Of a stretch of DNA of 48,361 nucleotides, positions 40,892 to 48,361 are shown one piece after another; the first letter of the stretch is position 1, and every line of letters begins with the position of its first letter. The stretch is from Gemmatimonadetes bacterium bin94. Its GTDB lineage: Bacteria; Gemmatimonadota; Gemmatimonadetes; Longimicrobiales; Gaopeijiaceae. Made by a program: the position numbers and the translations under genes. The notes beneath the pieces are model-generated. The model was not told the origin of the DNA, did not search any database, and was given only the letters and a program-made list of their open reading frames with translations. The DNA is taken from NCBI GenBank assembly GCA_002238865.1, contig MPNE01000031.1, forward strand, positions 1 through 48,361. The letters run 5' to 3'.

Positions 40892-41311
40892 ATGCTGCGC
40901 GGAGACAAGCTGGACAACATCATGGGCGTACTGACCATCCGGAACGTGGACAACGAAGTGATCGCGGCACTCAAGGCACGAGCCAAAGCGAACCACCGCT
41001 CCCTGGAGGGCGAGCTGCGATACCTGCTTGGCCGCTTTGCGTTCCGAAGCCCCTCGCTTGGCCTGGTGCGCGAGCGGTCCCGTGTCGCATACGGCCCACC
41101 TCCGGCACTCCGGCACACCCCGACCGACTCCCCGTCCCAGGCCACCGATCCACGTCCGGATGCCGAGCCCGAACGTGCGGAATGGCTGGGTGCGATGCGA
41201 GATATGGGCGAGATCACGGGCGACATCGTCTCCCCGGTATCCGAGTTGTCCGACTGGGACGTGTACCGTTCGGGCGCGACGTCCAGCGAAGAGGGTGGCG
41301 AGGCGCCGTGA
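40892..41311 (+). CDS. FitA-like ribbon-helix-helix antitoxin
   Basis: A 139-residue antitoxin. The N-terminal segment MGVLTIRNVDNEVIAALKAR then HRSLEGELRYLL is the ribbon-helix-helix fold of FitA/VapB antitoxins. A 50-residue Pro-rich linker leads to the toxin-binding tail with GEITGDIVSPVSELSDWD (106-123). The start is ATG 40892, or the in-frame ATG 40922 (MGVLTIRN), which is the more usual N-terminus; the promoter spacing favours 40892. The stop overlaps the toxin start by 4 nt. The tail motif matches that of the Phd antitoxin at 15885. Confidence 0.85.
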   Translation: MLRGDKLDNIMGVLTIRNVDNEVIAALKARAKANHRSLEGELRYLLGRFAFRSPSLGLVRERSRVAYGPPPALRHTPTDSPSQATDPRPDAEPERAEWLGAMRDMGEITGDIVSPVSELSDWDVYRSGATSSEEGGEAP

Positions 41312-41703
41312 GCCTGCTGCTCGACACGCACGTCTGGCTCTGGAGCCAGTTGGAGCCGGCACGGCTGTCCGCCCGGGCACGCGACGCGTTGACCGACCCG
41401 GCGAACATGCTCGCACTTTCCCCCGTGAGCGTCTGGGAGACGCTGCTGCTCGCGGAAAAGGGCCGGGTGGACCTTGTTCCCGATCCCTGGAGCTGGATCC
41501 GTACGGCCCTCGCGACCAGGGCGATGCGGCAGTTCTCCCTGACCCACGAGGTTGCGCTCGGCAGCCGCACCGTCCGCCTGCCCCATGACGACCCGGCCGA
41601 CCGCTTCATCGCGGCGACCGCCATGGTTCACCGGCTCACACTGGTAACGGCGGACAGTTCGCTGCTCGAATGTCCCGACATCAGGGTGCTCTCGGCCGCG
41701 TAA
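41308..41703 (+). CDS. VapC-family PIN-domain toxin ribonuclease
   Basis: A 131-residue PIN-domain toxin starting at GTG 41308 within the antitoxin stop (GTGA). Catalytic-site motifs: LLLDTHVWLW (Asp), VSVWETLLLAEKG (Glu), DDPADRFIAATA (Asp) and LVTADSSLL (Asp). It is clearly related to the VapC at 16193 (shared LLDTH, S-WE, DPADR-I-ATA), though their antitoxins have different DNA-binding folds. Confidence 0.88.
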   Translation: MSLLLDTHVWLWSQLEPARLSARARDALTDPANMLALSPVSVWETLLLAEKGRVDLVPDPWSWIRTALATRAMRQFSLTHEVALGSRTVRLPHDDPADRFIAATAMVHRLTLVTADSSLLECPDIRVLSAA

Positions 41704-41812
41704 ACCGGACCGCCCTGGGGGCCGCTACTCCAGTTCAAGGCGCTCGATTCCCCTGATGCGATCGAGTGTTCGGCCCCGGCCCCTGGTCATCACGACCCCG
41801 CCCCCTGCGCGC

Positions 41813-44236
41813 TCACCCCCCCGGATCCAGCACCGCGTCGATGCGCACGATCGCGTCCTCGAAGTGCAGCCGGGTCGCGCGGTGGGAGGTGCCGCCGGAG
41901 GCGGCCGCAAGCTCACCGCGGAGGGCGCCCAGCTGCCCGCGCACGAACGGAGCCACGTCGGACTGCATCGCTGCTTCGTCCTCCATCAACCCCTTCATCC
42001 GCTCCAGCCAGGCGCGCTGCAGGTTGCGCCGGTACGCGTCGGTGTCACGCCCGGAGCCCACCTCCGACCACACACCGGCCCGCAGGTCGTCGAGCATTTC
42101 GCCGAGCGAATAGGCGCTGTTGCCGTGGAACGCCTCCTGCTCCACCAGCCGGTGCATGCGGGCGACGTTGAGCACCTGGTTCAGCGCCTGCGCCTGCCGC
42201 GCCCGCACCAGGTCGACCGCGCCACTCCCCTGGAACCTGTCCAGGATGTCTGCGTCGAGCATCCAGTCCGGCGTAGCGAAGACCTGGCGATTCAGGTATT
42301 CCATCGCCCGCTGCTGGCGGTCCCGGTCGACCATCTCGTACGGAACGCCGTCCTGGCCCTGCCTCCTCCGGGTGCGCACGACCCCGCCGAGGTTGGCCAC
42401 GACGTGACCCGTGTAGCGGCCCCACTGCCCCACCACGTTGTTGTACAGCTCCTGGAGCTGCGAGTAGTCCTCGCCCTCTTCGAAGCTCCAGTCCGTCAGG
42501 TTGTCGACGATGCGCTTGAGGTTGTCCACGCCGTAGTCGGACGCGCGCATCGCGTCGTCGCCGATCGCCTCGGTCAACGCCGAGGGATCCGACCCGGTCG
42601 GACTGGAAAACCGGTAGACAGGGTCTTCCTGCATGTCGGCAACCATTGCCCGCAGGTCTTCCATCTCGGTCACGCGGTCCTTGCCCGGGAACGGACGGTA
42701 GCCCCACTCGACGGCGAACTTGTCGTACGGGCCCACCAGCGGCAGCAGGCAGGTGTCGTCGCCGGGCTGGGCGACGTAGTTGAAGCGCGCGTAGTCCATG
42801 ATCGACGGCGCGACGCCCATCTCGCAGACGAAACGGGTGCGGAGCTGCTCGACGGTGTACGCCGCCGACGCTTGCATGTTGTGCTGAAGCCCGATCGTGT
42901 GCCCGACCTCGTGGGCCGACACGAAGCGGATGAGTTCGCCCATGAGCTCGTCGTCGAACTTGATGCCGCGCGCGTCCTCGTTGACCGCGGCCGTCTGCAC
43001 GAAGAACCAGTTGCGCAGCAGGTTCATGACGTTGTGGTACCACTGGATGTCGCTTTCGAGGATCTCGCCGGTGCGCGGGTCGTGGACATGAGGTCCCGAC
43101 GCGTTCTGGACCGGCGAGGCCAGGTAGCGGATCACCGAGTAGCGCGCGTCTTCGGCGCTCCAGTCCGGGTCGTCGGTGGGCGCGTCGGCGGCGATGATGG
43201 CGTTGCTGAAGCCCGCGCGCTCGAAGGCGGGCTGCCAGTCCTCGACGCCCTGCTTGAGATACGGGACCCACTTGGCCGGGGTGGCCGGGTCGATGTGGTA
43301 GACGATCGGCTTGACCGGGTCGACGAGTTCGCCGCGCGCGAAGGCCTCGGGGTCACTGGGCTCCAGGCGCCAGCGCGTGACCATGCAGCGGGTGACCGCG
43401 CGCTGTTCGTCGAGCCCGTAGTCGATCTGGCTGGTGCTGAAGAAGCCGACCCGCTCGTCGCACAGGCGGGGCTCCATGGGGTCGTCGGGCAGGATGAGCA
43501 TCGAATGATGCATCTCCATGGACAGCGTGTTGCTCTGTCCGTTCGAGGGCGCGTCGGTCGCGTCGTAGGTAAGGACGCGGCGGACCTCGACGTTGGTGGG
43601 GTAGGCGTTCGCGCGCACCACGTAGGTGCGGTCGCCGTCGACCCGCCGCACACCGTACGTCTGGCGGCGGTTTTTCTGCAGGCCAAGCAGGGTGATGTCT
43701 TCGGTGAAAAGGTCGGTCACCTCCACGACCAGGGCGGTCGAATCTTCGTTCATCACCTCCACATCGAACGCCATGACGATCGGCTCGAAGTTCGAGTTGC
43801 GGACCGCGGCCGCGATCTCCGTGCTGTCGGCGGCGAAGTTCTCGTAGCCGACCAGGCGCAGACGGACGCGCTCTCCGTCACGCTCCCAACGCACGGTCGA
43901 CGTGTTGGCCTTCGAGCCGCCGTAGCCGACGCCGTCGGGGGTGCGCGCGATGCGGGTGAGGAGCAGCATTTCGCGCCCCAGCATGTCGAGGGGAATCTCG
44001 TAGAACAGGTCGCCGTCGATCATGTGGGTGTCGAACAGACCCTCGGACGTGATCGCGTCCTCGGTGATCAGGTCGCTGTAGGATCTGGTCGCCTCCTGGT
44101 CCTCCTCGTCGCCGGCGGCCTCCTCTTCCTGGGGGAGAGGTGCGGGGACCGGCGCGGCGGAGAGCTGCCACGGGAAGGAGAGGCTGACGGCACAGGCCAG
44201 AAGAAGGAGGACGAACGAGGCGGTCGCTTTGCGCAT
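41813..44236 (-). CDS. exported DUF5117-type zinc metalloprotease (metzincin)
   Basis: An 807-residue protein with a leader (FVLLLLACAVSLSF) followed by an acidic linker. The N-terminal half is DUF5118/DUF5117-type. The zinc motif HEVGHTIGLQH (442-452) and Met-turn PSIMDY (Met480) define a metzincin. Family members are about 800 residues and common in Gemmatimonadota and Bacteroidota. The C-terminal 300 residues are helical. ATG 44236 is chosen because it gives the leader, although the frame is open further upstream. It likely degrades protein outside the cytoplasm. It converges with the VapC at 41308 across 109 bp in which I see no gene. Confidence 0.87.
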   Translation of the reverse strand: MRKATASFVLLLLACAVSLSFPWQLSAAPVPAPLPQEEEAAGDEEDQEATRSYSDLITEDAITSEGLFDTHMIDGDLFYEIPLDMLGREMLLLTRIARTPDGVGYGGSKANTSTVRWERDGERVRLRLVGYENFAADSTEIAAAVRNSNFEPIVMAFDVEVMNEDSTALVVEVTDLFTEDITLLGLQKNRRQTYGVRRVDGDRTYVVRANAYPTNVEVRRVLTYDATDAPSNGQSNTLSMEMHHSMLILPDDPMEPRLCDERVGFFSTSQIDYGLDEQRAVTRCMVTRWRLEPSDPEAFARGELVDPVKPIVYHIDPATPAKWVPYLKQGVEDWQPAFERAGFSNAIIAADAPTDDPDWSAEDARYSVIRYLASPVQNASGPHVHDPRTGEILESDIQWYHNVMNLLRNWFFVQTAAVNEDARGIKFDDELMGELIRFVSAHEVGHTIGLQHNMQASAAYTVEQLRTRFVCEMGVAPSIMDYARFNYVAQPGDDTCLLPLVGPYDKFAVEWGYRPFPGKDRVTEMEDLRAMVADMQEDPVYRFSSPTGSDPSALTEAIGDDAMRASDYGVDNLKRIVDNLTDWSFEEGEDYSQLQELYNNVVGQWGRYTGHVVANLGGVVRTRRRQGQDGVPYEMVDRDRQQRAMEYLNRQVFATPDWMLDADILDRFQGSGAVDLVRARQAQALNQVLNVARMHRLVEQEAFHGNSAYSLGEMLDDLRAGVWSEVGSGRDTDAYRRNLQRAWLERMKGLMEDEAAMQSDVAPFVRGQLGALRGELAAASGGTSHRATRLHFEDAIVRIDAVLDPGG

Positions 44237-44321
44237 TTGGGTACCTGCCCGGTAGTGAGATATGAGCGGAGCGCAAAGGTACGGGGGCGGTGTACCCGGG
44301 TCCAGCCGGACATCCGAACGG

Positions 44322-46001
44322 CTAGCGTGCCCCGAACTCCGCCCGGAAGAGCGCCCGGGTGTCCGGATCAAGCCGCACCTCCGACGGCTCGGCACCGGCC
44401 GGGATCACGAAACGCTGAACGCCGGCGCCGATTTCCACGGTCGTGACCAGGGTGGGCCGCGGATCACCCTCCATGTAGAATCCGACGTCGAGCGGCATGG
44501 CGAACTGGCCGGTCTCCTGCACCTGGCGGAGCTCGACGACCACCGCGCCGGCCTGCGGGTCGTAGTGCCACGATCCCGCCAGCGACGGGTTGCCCCCCTG
44601 CCGCAGCCACTGGTCGAAGAACTGCTGCAGGTCGTCCCCCGAGACCTCCTCCATGGTGTGCATGAAGTCGTCCGTGGTGGCCGTGCCGTTGAAGTGGCGG
44701 GCGTAGTACGCGCGAATCCCCTCCCAGAAGGCCTCGTCGCCCAGGCGCTCCCGCAACATGTGCAGCACCCACGCGCCTTTCTGGTAGGTCGCGACGCTCG
44801 TCACCCGCGACATGTCGTCCAGCCCGTCGTGCACGATGCGGTAGTTCGGGTTCTCGTCGTACCAGCGCCAGACACGGTCGGCTGCTTCCCGAAGCCCCGC
44901 GACGAAATCGTCCCGGCCGTACGCGTGCTCCCGGAACAGCAGCGTGAAGTACGTCGCGAAGCCCTCGCTGAGCCAGACGTCGTCCCACTGCGACTCGGTG
45001 ACGGCGTTTCCGAACCACTGATGCGCAATCTCGTGGATGATCACGTTGCGCCAGCGCACCGAGCGCTCGCCCGTGACCGAGTTCTCGCCGTACATGAGCG
45101 CGGTGGCCGCCTCCATTCCCCCGCCCGTGGCCGGCGACGTGATGTTGGCCAGCTTCTGGTACGCGAACGGCCCCACGTACTCGTCGTAGAAGTGCAGGAC
45201 GTCCATGGTCGGCACGGCGAAGTCGTAGAAGCCCGCGTCACGGTCCCGCGCGTACACCCACGTCTGCACCGGGACGCCGTTGAACTCGCCCAGGTTCTGC
45301 ACCGCGAATCGCGCCACGCCAACGACGAAGAGCCATGGCGAGATGGGCACGGACTGCTCCCAGTGCGTCAGCCGCATGCCGCCGTCCAGGTCCGTTTCCT
45401 CCGCGAGACGTCCGTTCGACACCACCTGGTAGTGAGCGGGCGCGGTGATGACGAACTCGCACTTCGCCTTGTCGCCGATGTGGTCCACGGTTGGAAGCCA
45501 GTTGCGCGCCCGGTTCGGCCAGTTGTCGCTGAAGAAGGTGCGCTCGCCGTACTTGTTGGGGCCGATGCGGAGGCCCGACGCAGGCGTGCCGCGGTAGGTG
45601 ACGGTCAGCGAGTCGAGGGTGCCCCGAGTGGACGATCGGGCGAGGGTGACGGTGAGCAGATCGTCCTGGTGACTATGGATGAGCGGGCTTCCCGCGGATG
45701 TGACGGCAAGGACCTCCATGCCGCGCCCGTCGTCGCCGCGCCCGGTCAGGTCGAGGGGCACCTCGGTGACGCCGTCCGCCGTGAAGCGCAGCGCGATGGT
45801 GGCCCGCCCCGCGATTTCGTCGCTGTCGTCGCGCAGAGTGAGCTCGAAGCGGTACGACTCGATGTCGATCCCGGGCCGGCTGGGGCCGTGGGCGGGTTGG
45901 GCGGTCGCCGTGCCGGGGAGAAGGGGGGCAAGCAGCAGCGCGGGGAGGAGGGGTTGGGGAAGGAAGCGCGGCGAACGCCGTGCGGTGTGGGTGCGGTGCA
46001 T
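44322..46001 (-). CDS. exported M1-family metallopeptidase (aminopeptidase N-like)
   Basis: A 559-residue M1 peptidase with a Sec leader (ALLLAPLLPGTATAQ). The zinc site is HEIAHQWFGN (H323, H327) with E346 in WLSEGFATYF, the standard HExxH-18-E pattern. The exopeptidase motif usually written GAMEN reads GGGMEA here (293-298), a variant lacking the final Asn. It is shorter than full aminopeptidase N, lacking the C-terminal helical domain, like many small bacterial M1 enzymes. ATG 46001 has GGAGG close upstream. Divergent from the gene at 46134. Confidence 0.88.
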   Translation of the reverse strand: MHRTHTARRSPRFLPQPLLPALLLAPLLPGTATAQPAHGPSRPGIDIESYRFELTLRDDSDEIAGRATIALRFTADGVTEVPLDLTGRGDDGRGMEVLAVTSAGSPLIHSHQDDLLTVTLARSSTRGTLDSLTVTYRGTPASGLRIGPNKYGERTFFSDNWPNRARNWLPTVDHIGDKAKCEFVITAPAHYQVVSNGRLAEETDLDGGMRLTHWEQSVPISPWLFVVGVARFAVQNLGEFNGVPVQTWVYARDRDAGFYDFAVPTMDVLHFYDEYVGPFAYQKLANITSPATGGGMEAATALMYGENSVTGERSVRWRNVIIHEIAHQWFGNAVTESQWDDVWLSEGFATYFTLLFREHAYGRDDFVAGLREAADRVWRWYDENPNYRIVHDGLDDMSRVTSVATYQKGAWVLHMLRERLGDEAFWEGIRAYYARHFNGTATTDDFMHTMEEVSGDDLQQFFDQWLRQGGNPSLAGSWHYDPQAGAVVVELRQVQETGQFAMPLDVGFYMEGDPRPTLVTTVEIGAGVQRFVIPAGAEPSEVRLDPDTRALFRAEFGAR

Positions 46002-46097
46002 GGGGCCTCCGGGGTGGGGATGCGGGGGGGAGGGAAGATGTTCCACCCGGACGCGCCGGGGCAACCGGAGGGGACCGTCGCGCGCGCCCGTTCAGGG

Positions 46098-46133
46098 TTA
46101 CACTCGTCGGCGCCCTTCGCGTAGTATTGAAGC
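46098..46133 (+). promoter_or_regulatory. candidate promoter of the second leishmanolysin-like gene
   Basis: TAGTAT (46122-46127) lies six bases before the ATG at 46134, with no ribosome site. A weak TTACAC is 18 bases further upstream. The arrangement fits leaderless transcription, but the -35 match is poor. Confidence 0.35.
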
Positions 46134-48065
46134 ATGCATCCCTTGACTTCACCGCGACGGAACGACCGCCCGCGCGCGCCCGCCGTTTTCGCTTTCATCG
46201 CCGTTCTCGCAGTCCTGCCCCTCACCTCGTGCGGCGGCGACGATTCAGTGGGGCCGCCGGAGCCCGATGCTCCCGCCACCGTAGAGATCGTTTCGGGCAG
46301 CGGACAGACCGCTACGACCGGAACCGCCGTCGCCAATTCCCTTCTGGTGCGGGTGGTCGGACGGTCGGGTGCTCCGGTGGCCGGGGTCTCGGTGGCCTTC
46401 GTCGTGACGGTGGGGGGCGGCTCCGTACAGGGGTCCAATGGCACCACCGTCACCACCGGGGCCGACGGGACCGCGTCGCCGGGCCCGTGGACGCTGGGCG
46501 CTCCCGGTCCCCAGGAGCTGGAGGCCGCGGTCTTTACCTTGCCGCCTGTCGTCTTCACCGCGACATCCCTCGGCATTCCCGCCGAGATCGCCGTGGCCGC
46601 GGGCGCGGACCAGGAGGTGGCGGCCGGGTCGCGAGTCCCGGTCCCGCCCGAGGTACTGGTAACCGACGCCGATGGCGCGCCGCTCGCGGGAATCACCGTG
46701 ACCTTCGGTGCCGACCGCGGTGCCGCGATCACCGGAGCCACGCCGGTCACGGACCGGACCGGACGCGCCGCAGTCGGCAGTTGGACCCTGGGGACAGCGA
46801 CCGGGATCTACACGCTGGCAGCCACTGTTGCGGGCGCCGAAGTCAAGGGAAACCCGGCCCGTGTGGAAGCACGCGCGCTTCCCGGGCCCGCCGCGGCCGT
46901 CGAGGCCGTCGAGGGTGACGGGCAGGAGTCCGAGACCAGGCTTCCAGTGCCGGTGCCGCCGAAGGTGCAGGTCCAGGACGCACACGGCAACGGCGTCGCC
47001 GGCGCGACCGTGACCTTCACGGCGAGCGGCGGCAGCGCGGCGGTCCCCGGCAGCGCGGTCACCGACCCCGATGGCTTCGCCACCGTGGACAAGTGGATCC
47101 TGGGCCCGACCGCGGGCGCGACCTACCGGCTGACCGCGACGGCCCGGGACGGGGACAGTGCGGTCGACTCGGTCACCTTCCGCGCAACCGGCGTCGCGGC
47201 GGTGTACCGCATCGACATCGTGCACGCGAACCCCGGGTCGCTGTCGGAGTCCCAGCGGGGCGCCTTCGACAAGGCCGAACAGTTCTGGGAGAAGGCGATC
47301 ACGGGCAACCTGCCCTGGAGCACGGTGCTGAAGCAGGCGCTGGAGGATTGCCTTGCCAGGAACGGCTTCACGCTCGACGTCCCCGGCGACCGCGTCGTCG
47401 ACGACCTCCTGATCTACGTCGACATCCGCGACATCGACGGCCCGGGAGGCGTCTTCGGGGGCGCTGGCCCGTGTCAGATCAGAGCGGACACCGGCCTTCC
47501 CGTCGTCGGGACGATGTTCTTCGACGTAACCGACATGAACGGACTGTCCGAAGAGGCGCGGGACGAGACCATCCTCCACGAGATGGCCCATGTGATCGGA
47601 TTCGGCACGCTGTGGGAGTACCTGGGCCTGCTCAGGGAGCCGAAGAGCAGGGGCGGCACCGATCCGCACTTCATCGGCCCGGCGGCCCTCGACGCATTCT
47701 CGTCCATCGGCGGCGACGCATACACCGACAGCAAACCGGTGCCCGTACAAAGCGTGGGCGGGCCTGGCGTCTGGGACGGCCATTGGCGCGAATTCGTGTT
47801 CCACACCGAGCTGATGACAAGCTTCATCGACCGTGGCAAGAACCCCTTGAGCGTCGTCACCCTCGCGTCGTTTCAGGATCTGGGGTATGAGGGCGTGGAC
47901 CTCGGACTGGCCGACGAATTCACCCTCCCGTCCGGGGCGATGGCGCCCGAAATCGTCGGCGCCGGCCGCGGAATCGACCTCGGCGACCATATCTCCCGCG
48001 CTCCCATCGCCGTTGTGGACCGGGACGGCAGAGTCGTCCGCTACGTCACGCCGAGTCGGCGCTGA
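46134..48065 (+). CDS. Ig-like (Big-1) lipoprotein with leishmanolysin-like (M8) protease domain
   Basis: A 643-residue predicted lipoprotein (LTSC lipobox, Cys33). Three Big-1-type Ig domains (about 45-145, 147-245, 250-350) share A-VE--GDGQ and V-D--G-PVAG--VTF patterns. The C-terminal protease domain has HEMAHVIGFG (H482-H486), a third histidine in GHWRE (H550) and a Met-turn in TELMTS (M561). The HEMAH sequence and the roughly 64-residue gap to the third histidine match leishmanolysin (M8). The catalytic domain is closely related to that of the gene at 6504 (shared DPHF, PVQS, GHWRE), but the Ig domains differ. A terminator-like hairpin follows the stop. Probably a surface protease. Confidence 0.87.
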   Translation: MHPLTSPRRNDRPRAPAVFAFIAVLAVLPLTSCGGDDSVGPPEPDAPATVEIVSGSGQTATTGTAVANSLLVRVVGRSGAPVAGVSVAFVVTVGGGSVQGSNGTTVTTGADGTASPGPWTLGAPGPQELEAAVFTLPPVVFTATSLGIPAEIAVAAGADQEVAAGSRVPVPPEVLVTDADGAPLAGITVTFGADRGAAITGATPVTDRTGRAAVGSWTLGTATGIYTLAATVAGAEVKGNPARVEARALPGPAAAVEAVEGDGQESETRLPVPVPPKVQVQDAHGNGVAGATVTFTASGGSAAVPGSAVTDPDGFATVDKWILGPTAGATYRLTATARDGDSAVDSVTFRATGVAAVYRIDIVHANPGSLSESQRGAFDKAEQFWEKAITGNLPWSTVLKQALEDCLARNGFTLDVPGDRVVDDLLIYVDIRDIDGPGGVFGGAGPCQIRADTGLPVVGTMFFDVTDMNGLSEEARDETILHEMAHVIGFGTLWEYLGLLREPKSRGGTDPHFIGPAALDAFSSIGGDAYTDSKPVPVQSVGGPGVWDGHWREFVFHTELMTSFIDRGKNPLSVVTLASFQDLGYEGVDLGLADEFTLPSGAMAPEIVGAGRGIDLGDHISRAPIAVVDRDGRVVRYVTPSRR

Positions 48066-48069
48066 GGCA

Positions 48070-48090
48070 ACCCTGACGTTACGTCAGGGT
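48070..48090 (+). terminator. hairpin after the leishmanolysin-like gene (palindrome copy 2)
   Basis: A perfect 9-bp stem (ACCCTGACG and its complement) with a TTA loop begins 5 nt after the stop at 48065 and is followed by CGTTTT. It looks like a short intrinsic terminator between convergent genes. The same stem occurs at 31878-31898, so it may instead be a dispersed element or operator. Confidence 0.5.
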
Positions 48091-48361
48091 CGTTTTCCGA
48101 CCCCGCCACCCCGCACATCCACCAGCGCCGGCGCGTCCACCGCAATCACTCCCGCGGCCACGATCTCCACGGCGGCGCGAACCTTCACGGCCTCCCGGAC
48201 CTTCACGGCCAGCGCAGTCGCAAGCGCGGCGTCCTCCCCCGCGCCCCCCGCATCCACCCCGCGCCCCCCCACGGCCTCCACCCTCACCGTCAGCACGTCC
48301 TGGCCCCGGCCACCCTCGCTGACCACCGCCTGATACCGGGCCACCGCCGGCTCGCCCCCCA
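48084..48361 (-). CDS. phenylacetate-CoA ligase-like protein, C-terminal fragment (runs off window)
   Basis: The last 92 or so residues of a minus-strand gene whose start lies beyond the right edge. GGEPAVARYQAVVSEGG then DVLTVRVEAVGG, LATALAVKVREAVKVRAAVE and the terminal VGKRP follow the pattern of the C-terminal domain of PaaK-type phenylacetate-CoA ligases, which end in a G-G/VGK/AKR segment. An Ala/Gly-rich insertion separates the two halves. The nucleotide-binding domain is outside the window. Stop at 48084-48086 lies inside the hairpin. Confidence 0.6.
   Translation of the reverse strand, partial: GGEPAVARYQAVVSEGGRGQDVLTVRVEAVGGRGVDAGGAGEDAALATALAVKVREAVKVRAAVEIVAAGVIAVDAPALVDVRGGGVGKRP

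Noticed and set aside
41756..44446. An 896-codon plus-strand open frame opposite the DUF5117 protease
   Set aside because: It is antisense to a well-supported metzincin; its translation is His/Arg/Val-rich with no domain, as expected from GC-rich codon usage on the other strand. The same applies to frames at 44262-46124 (+), 46245-47990 (-), 3245-4783 (-), 4758-6461 (-) and 6510-8207 (-).
1..48361. tRNA, rRNA, insertion sequence, prophage or integrase genes
   Set aside because: None found on reading both strands; there is no transposase, integrase or recognisable tRNA cloverleaf in the gaps, which are mostly short.

Overview
This 48.4 kb window is GC-rich bacterial chromosome, densely packed with genes on both strands. 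The gene families point to a heterotrophic member of the Gemmatimonadota: lipoprotein six-bladed beta-propellers (one carrying the RDSAGVTIVEN signature), a DUF5117-type metzincin, VPS10/sortilin-like BNR proteins, PD40-plus-amidohydrolase proteins, a PorT-like barrel protein and multi-Ig lipoproteins. That assignment is inference from family content; the window has no rRNA or other marker gene. Almost every enzyme outside the toxin-antitoxin loci and one CoA-ester operon has a Sec, Tat or lipoprotein leader, so most of the window encodes an exported peptide- and metabolite-processing repertoire.

Layout. 1-967: the 5' end of a DUF222/HNH-type gene on the minus strand, then about 870 bp of apparently non-coding DNA with short repeats and a 22-C run. 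968-11616 (+): two paralogous amidohydrolases flanking a DUF1295 membrane enzyme, then two tandem multi-Ig lipoproteins (the second ends in a leishmanolysin-like protease domain) and a YfcC-family transporter. 11638-15766 (-): TPR/beta-barrel protein, TPR protein, and a Tat-exported MalY/PatB aminotransferase whose leader and body lie in different frames. 15885-16591 (+): Phd/VapC pair. 16607-26461 (-): large M14 carboxypeptidase-like protein, a double beta-propeller, a single propeller, a secretin-tail-like periplasmic protein, an anti-sigma-like protein, an ECF sigma factor and another propeller. 26622-35240: lipoprotein lipase (+), Tat-lipoprotein epimerase (-), VPS10-like BNR protein (+), and a PD40-amidohydrolase (+) broken by one frameshift in a C7 run.

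35257-41703 holds MazEF (-), a peptidase remnant, a 22-bp perfect palindrome, an orphan Cache-like protein (+), a four-gene minus-strand operon (amidohydrolase, acyl-CoA dehydrogenase, citramalyl/malyl-CoA-type lyase, mesaconyl-C4-CoA hydratase-like MaoC) and a FitA-like/VapC pair (+). 41813-48361 has a DUF5117 metzincin (-), an M1 aminopeptidase (-), a second leishmanolysin-like lipoprotein (+) and the C-terminus of a phenylacetate-CoA ligase-like gene (-).

The points most worth following up are: the ECF sigma / anti-sigma / secretin-tail operon set among GEGPGEF-motif propellers; a GDIV-PV-WD tail shared by antitoxins with unrelated DNA-binding domains; inverted repeats over the start regions of all three toxin-antitoxin loci; several apparently leaderless starts; and two homopolymer-associated frameshifts that may be assembly errors.
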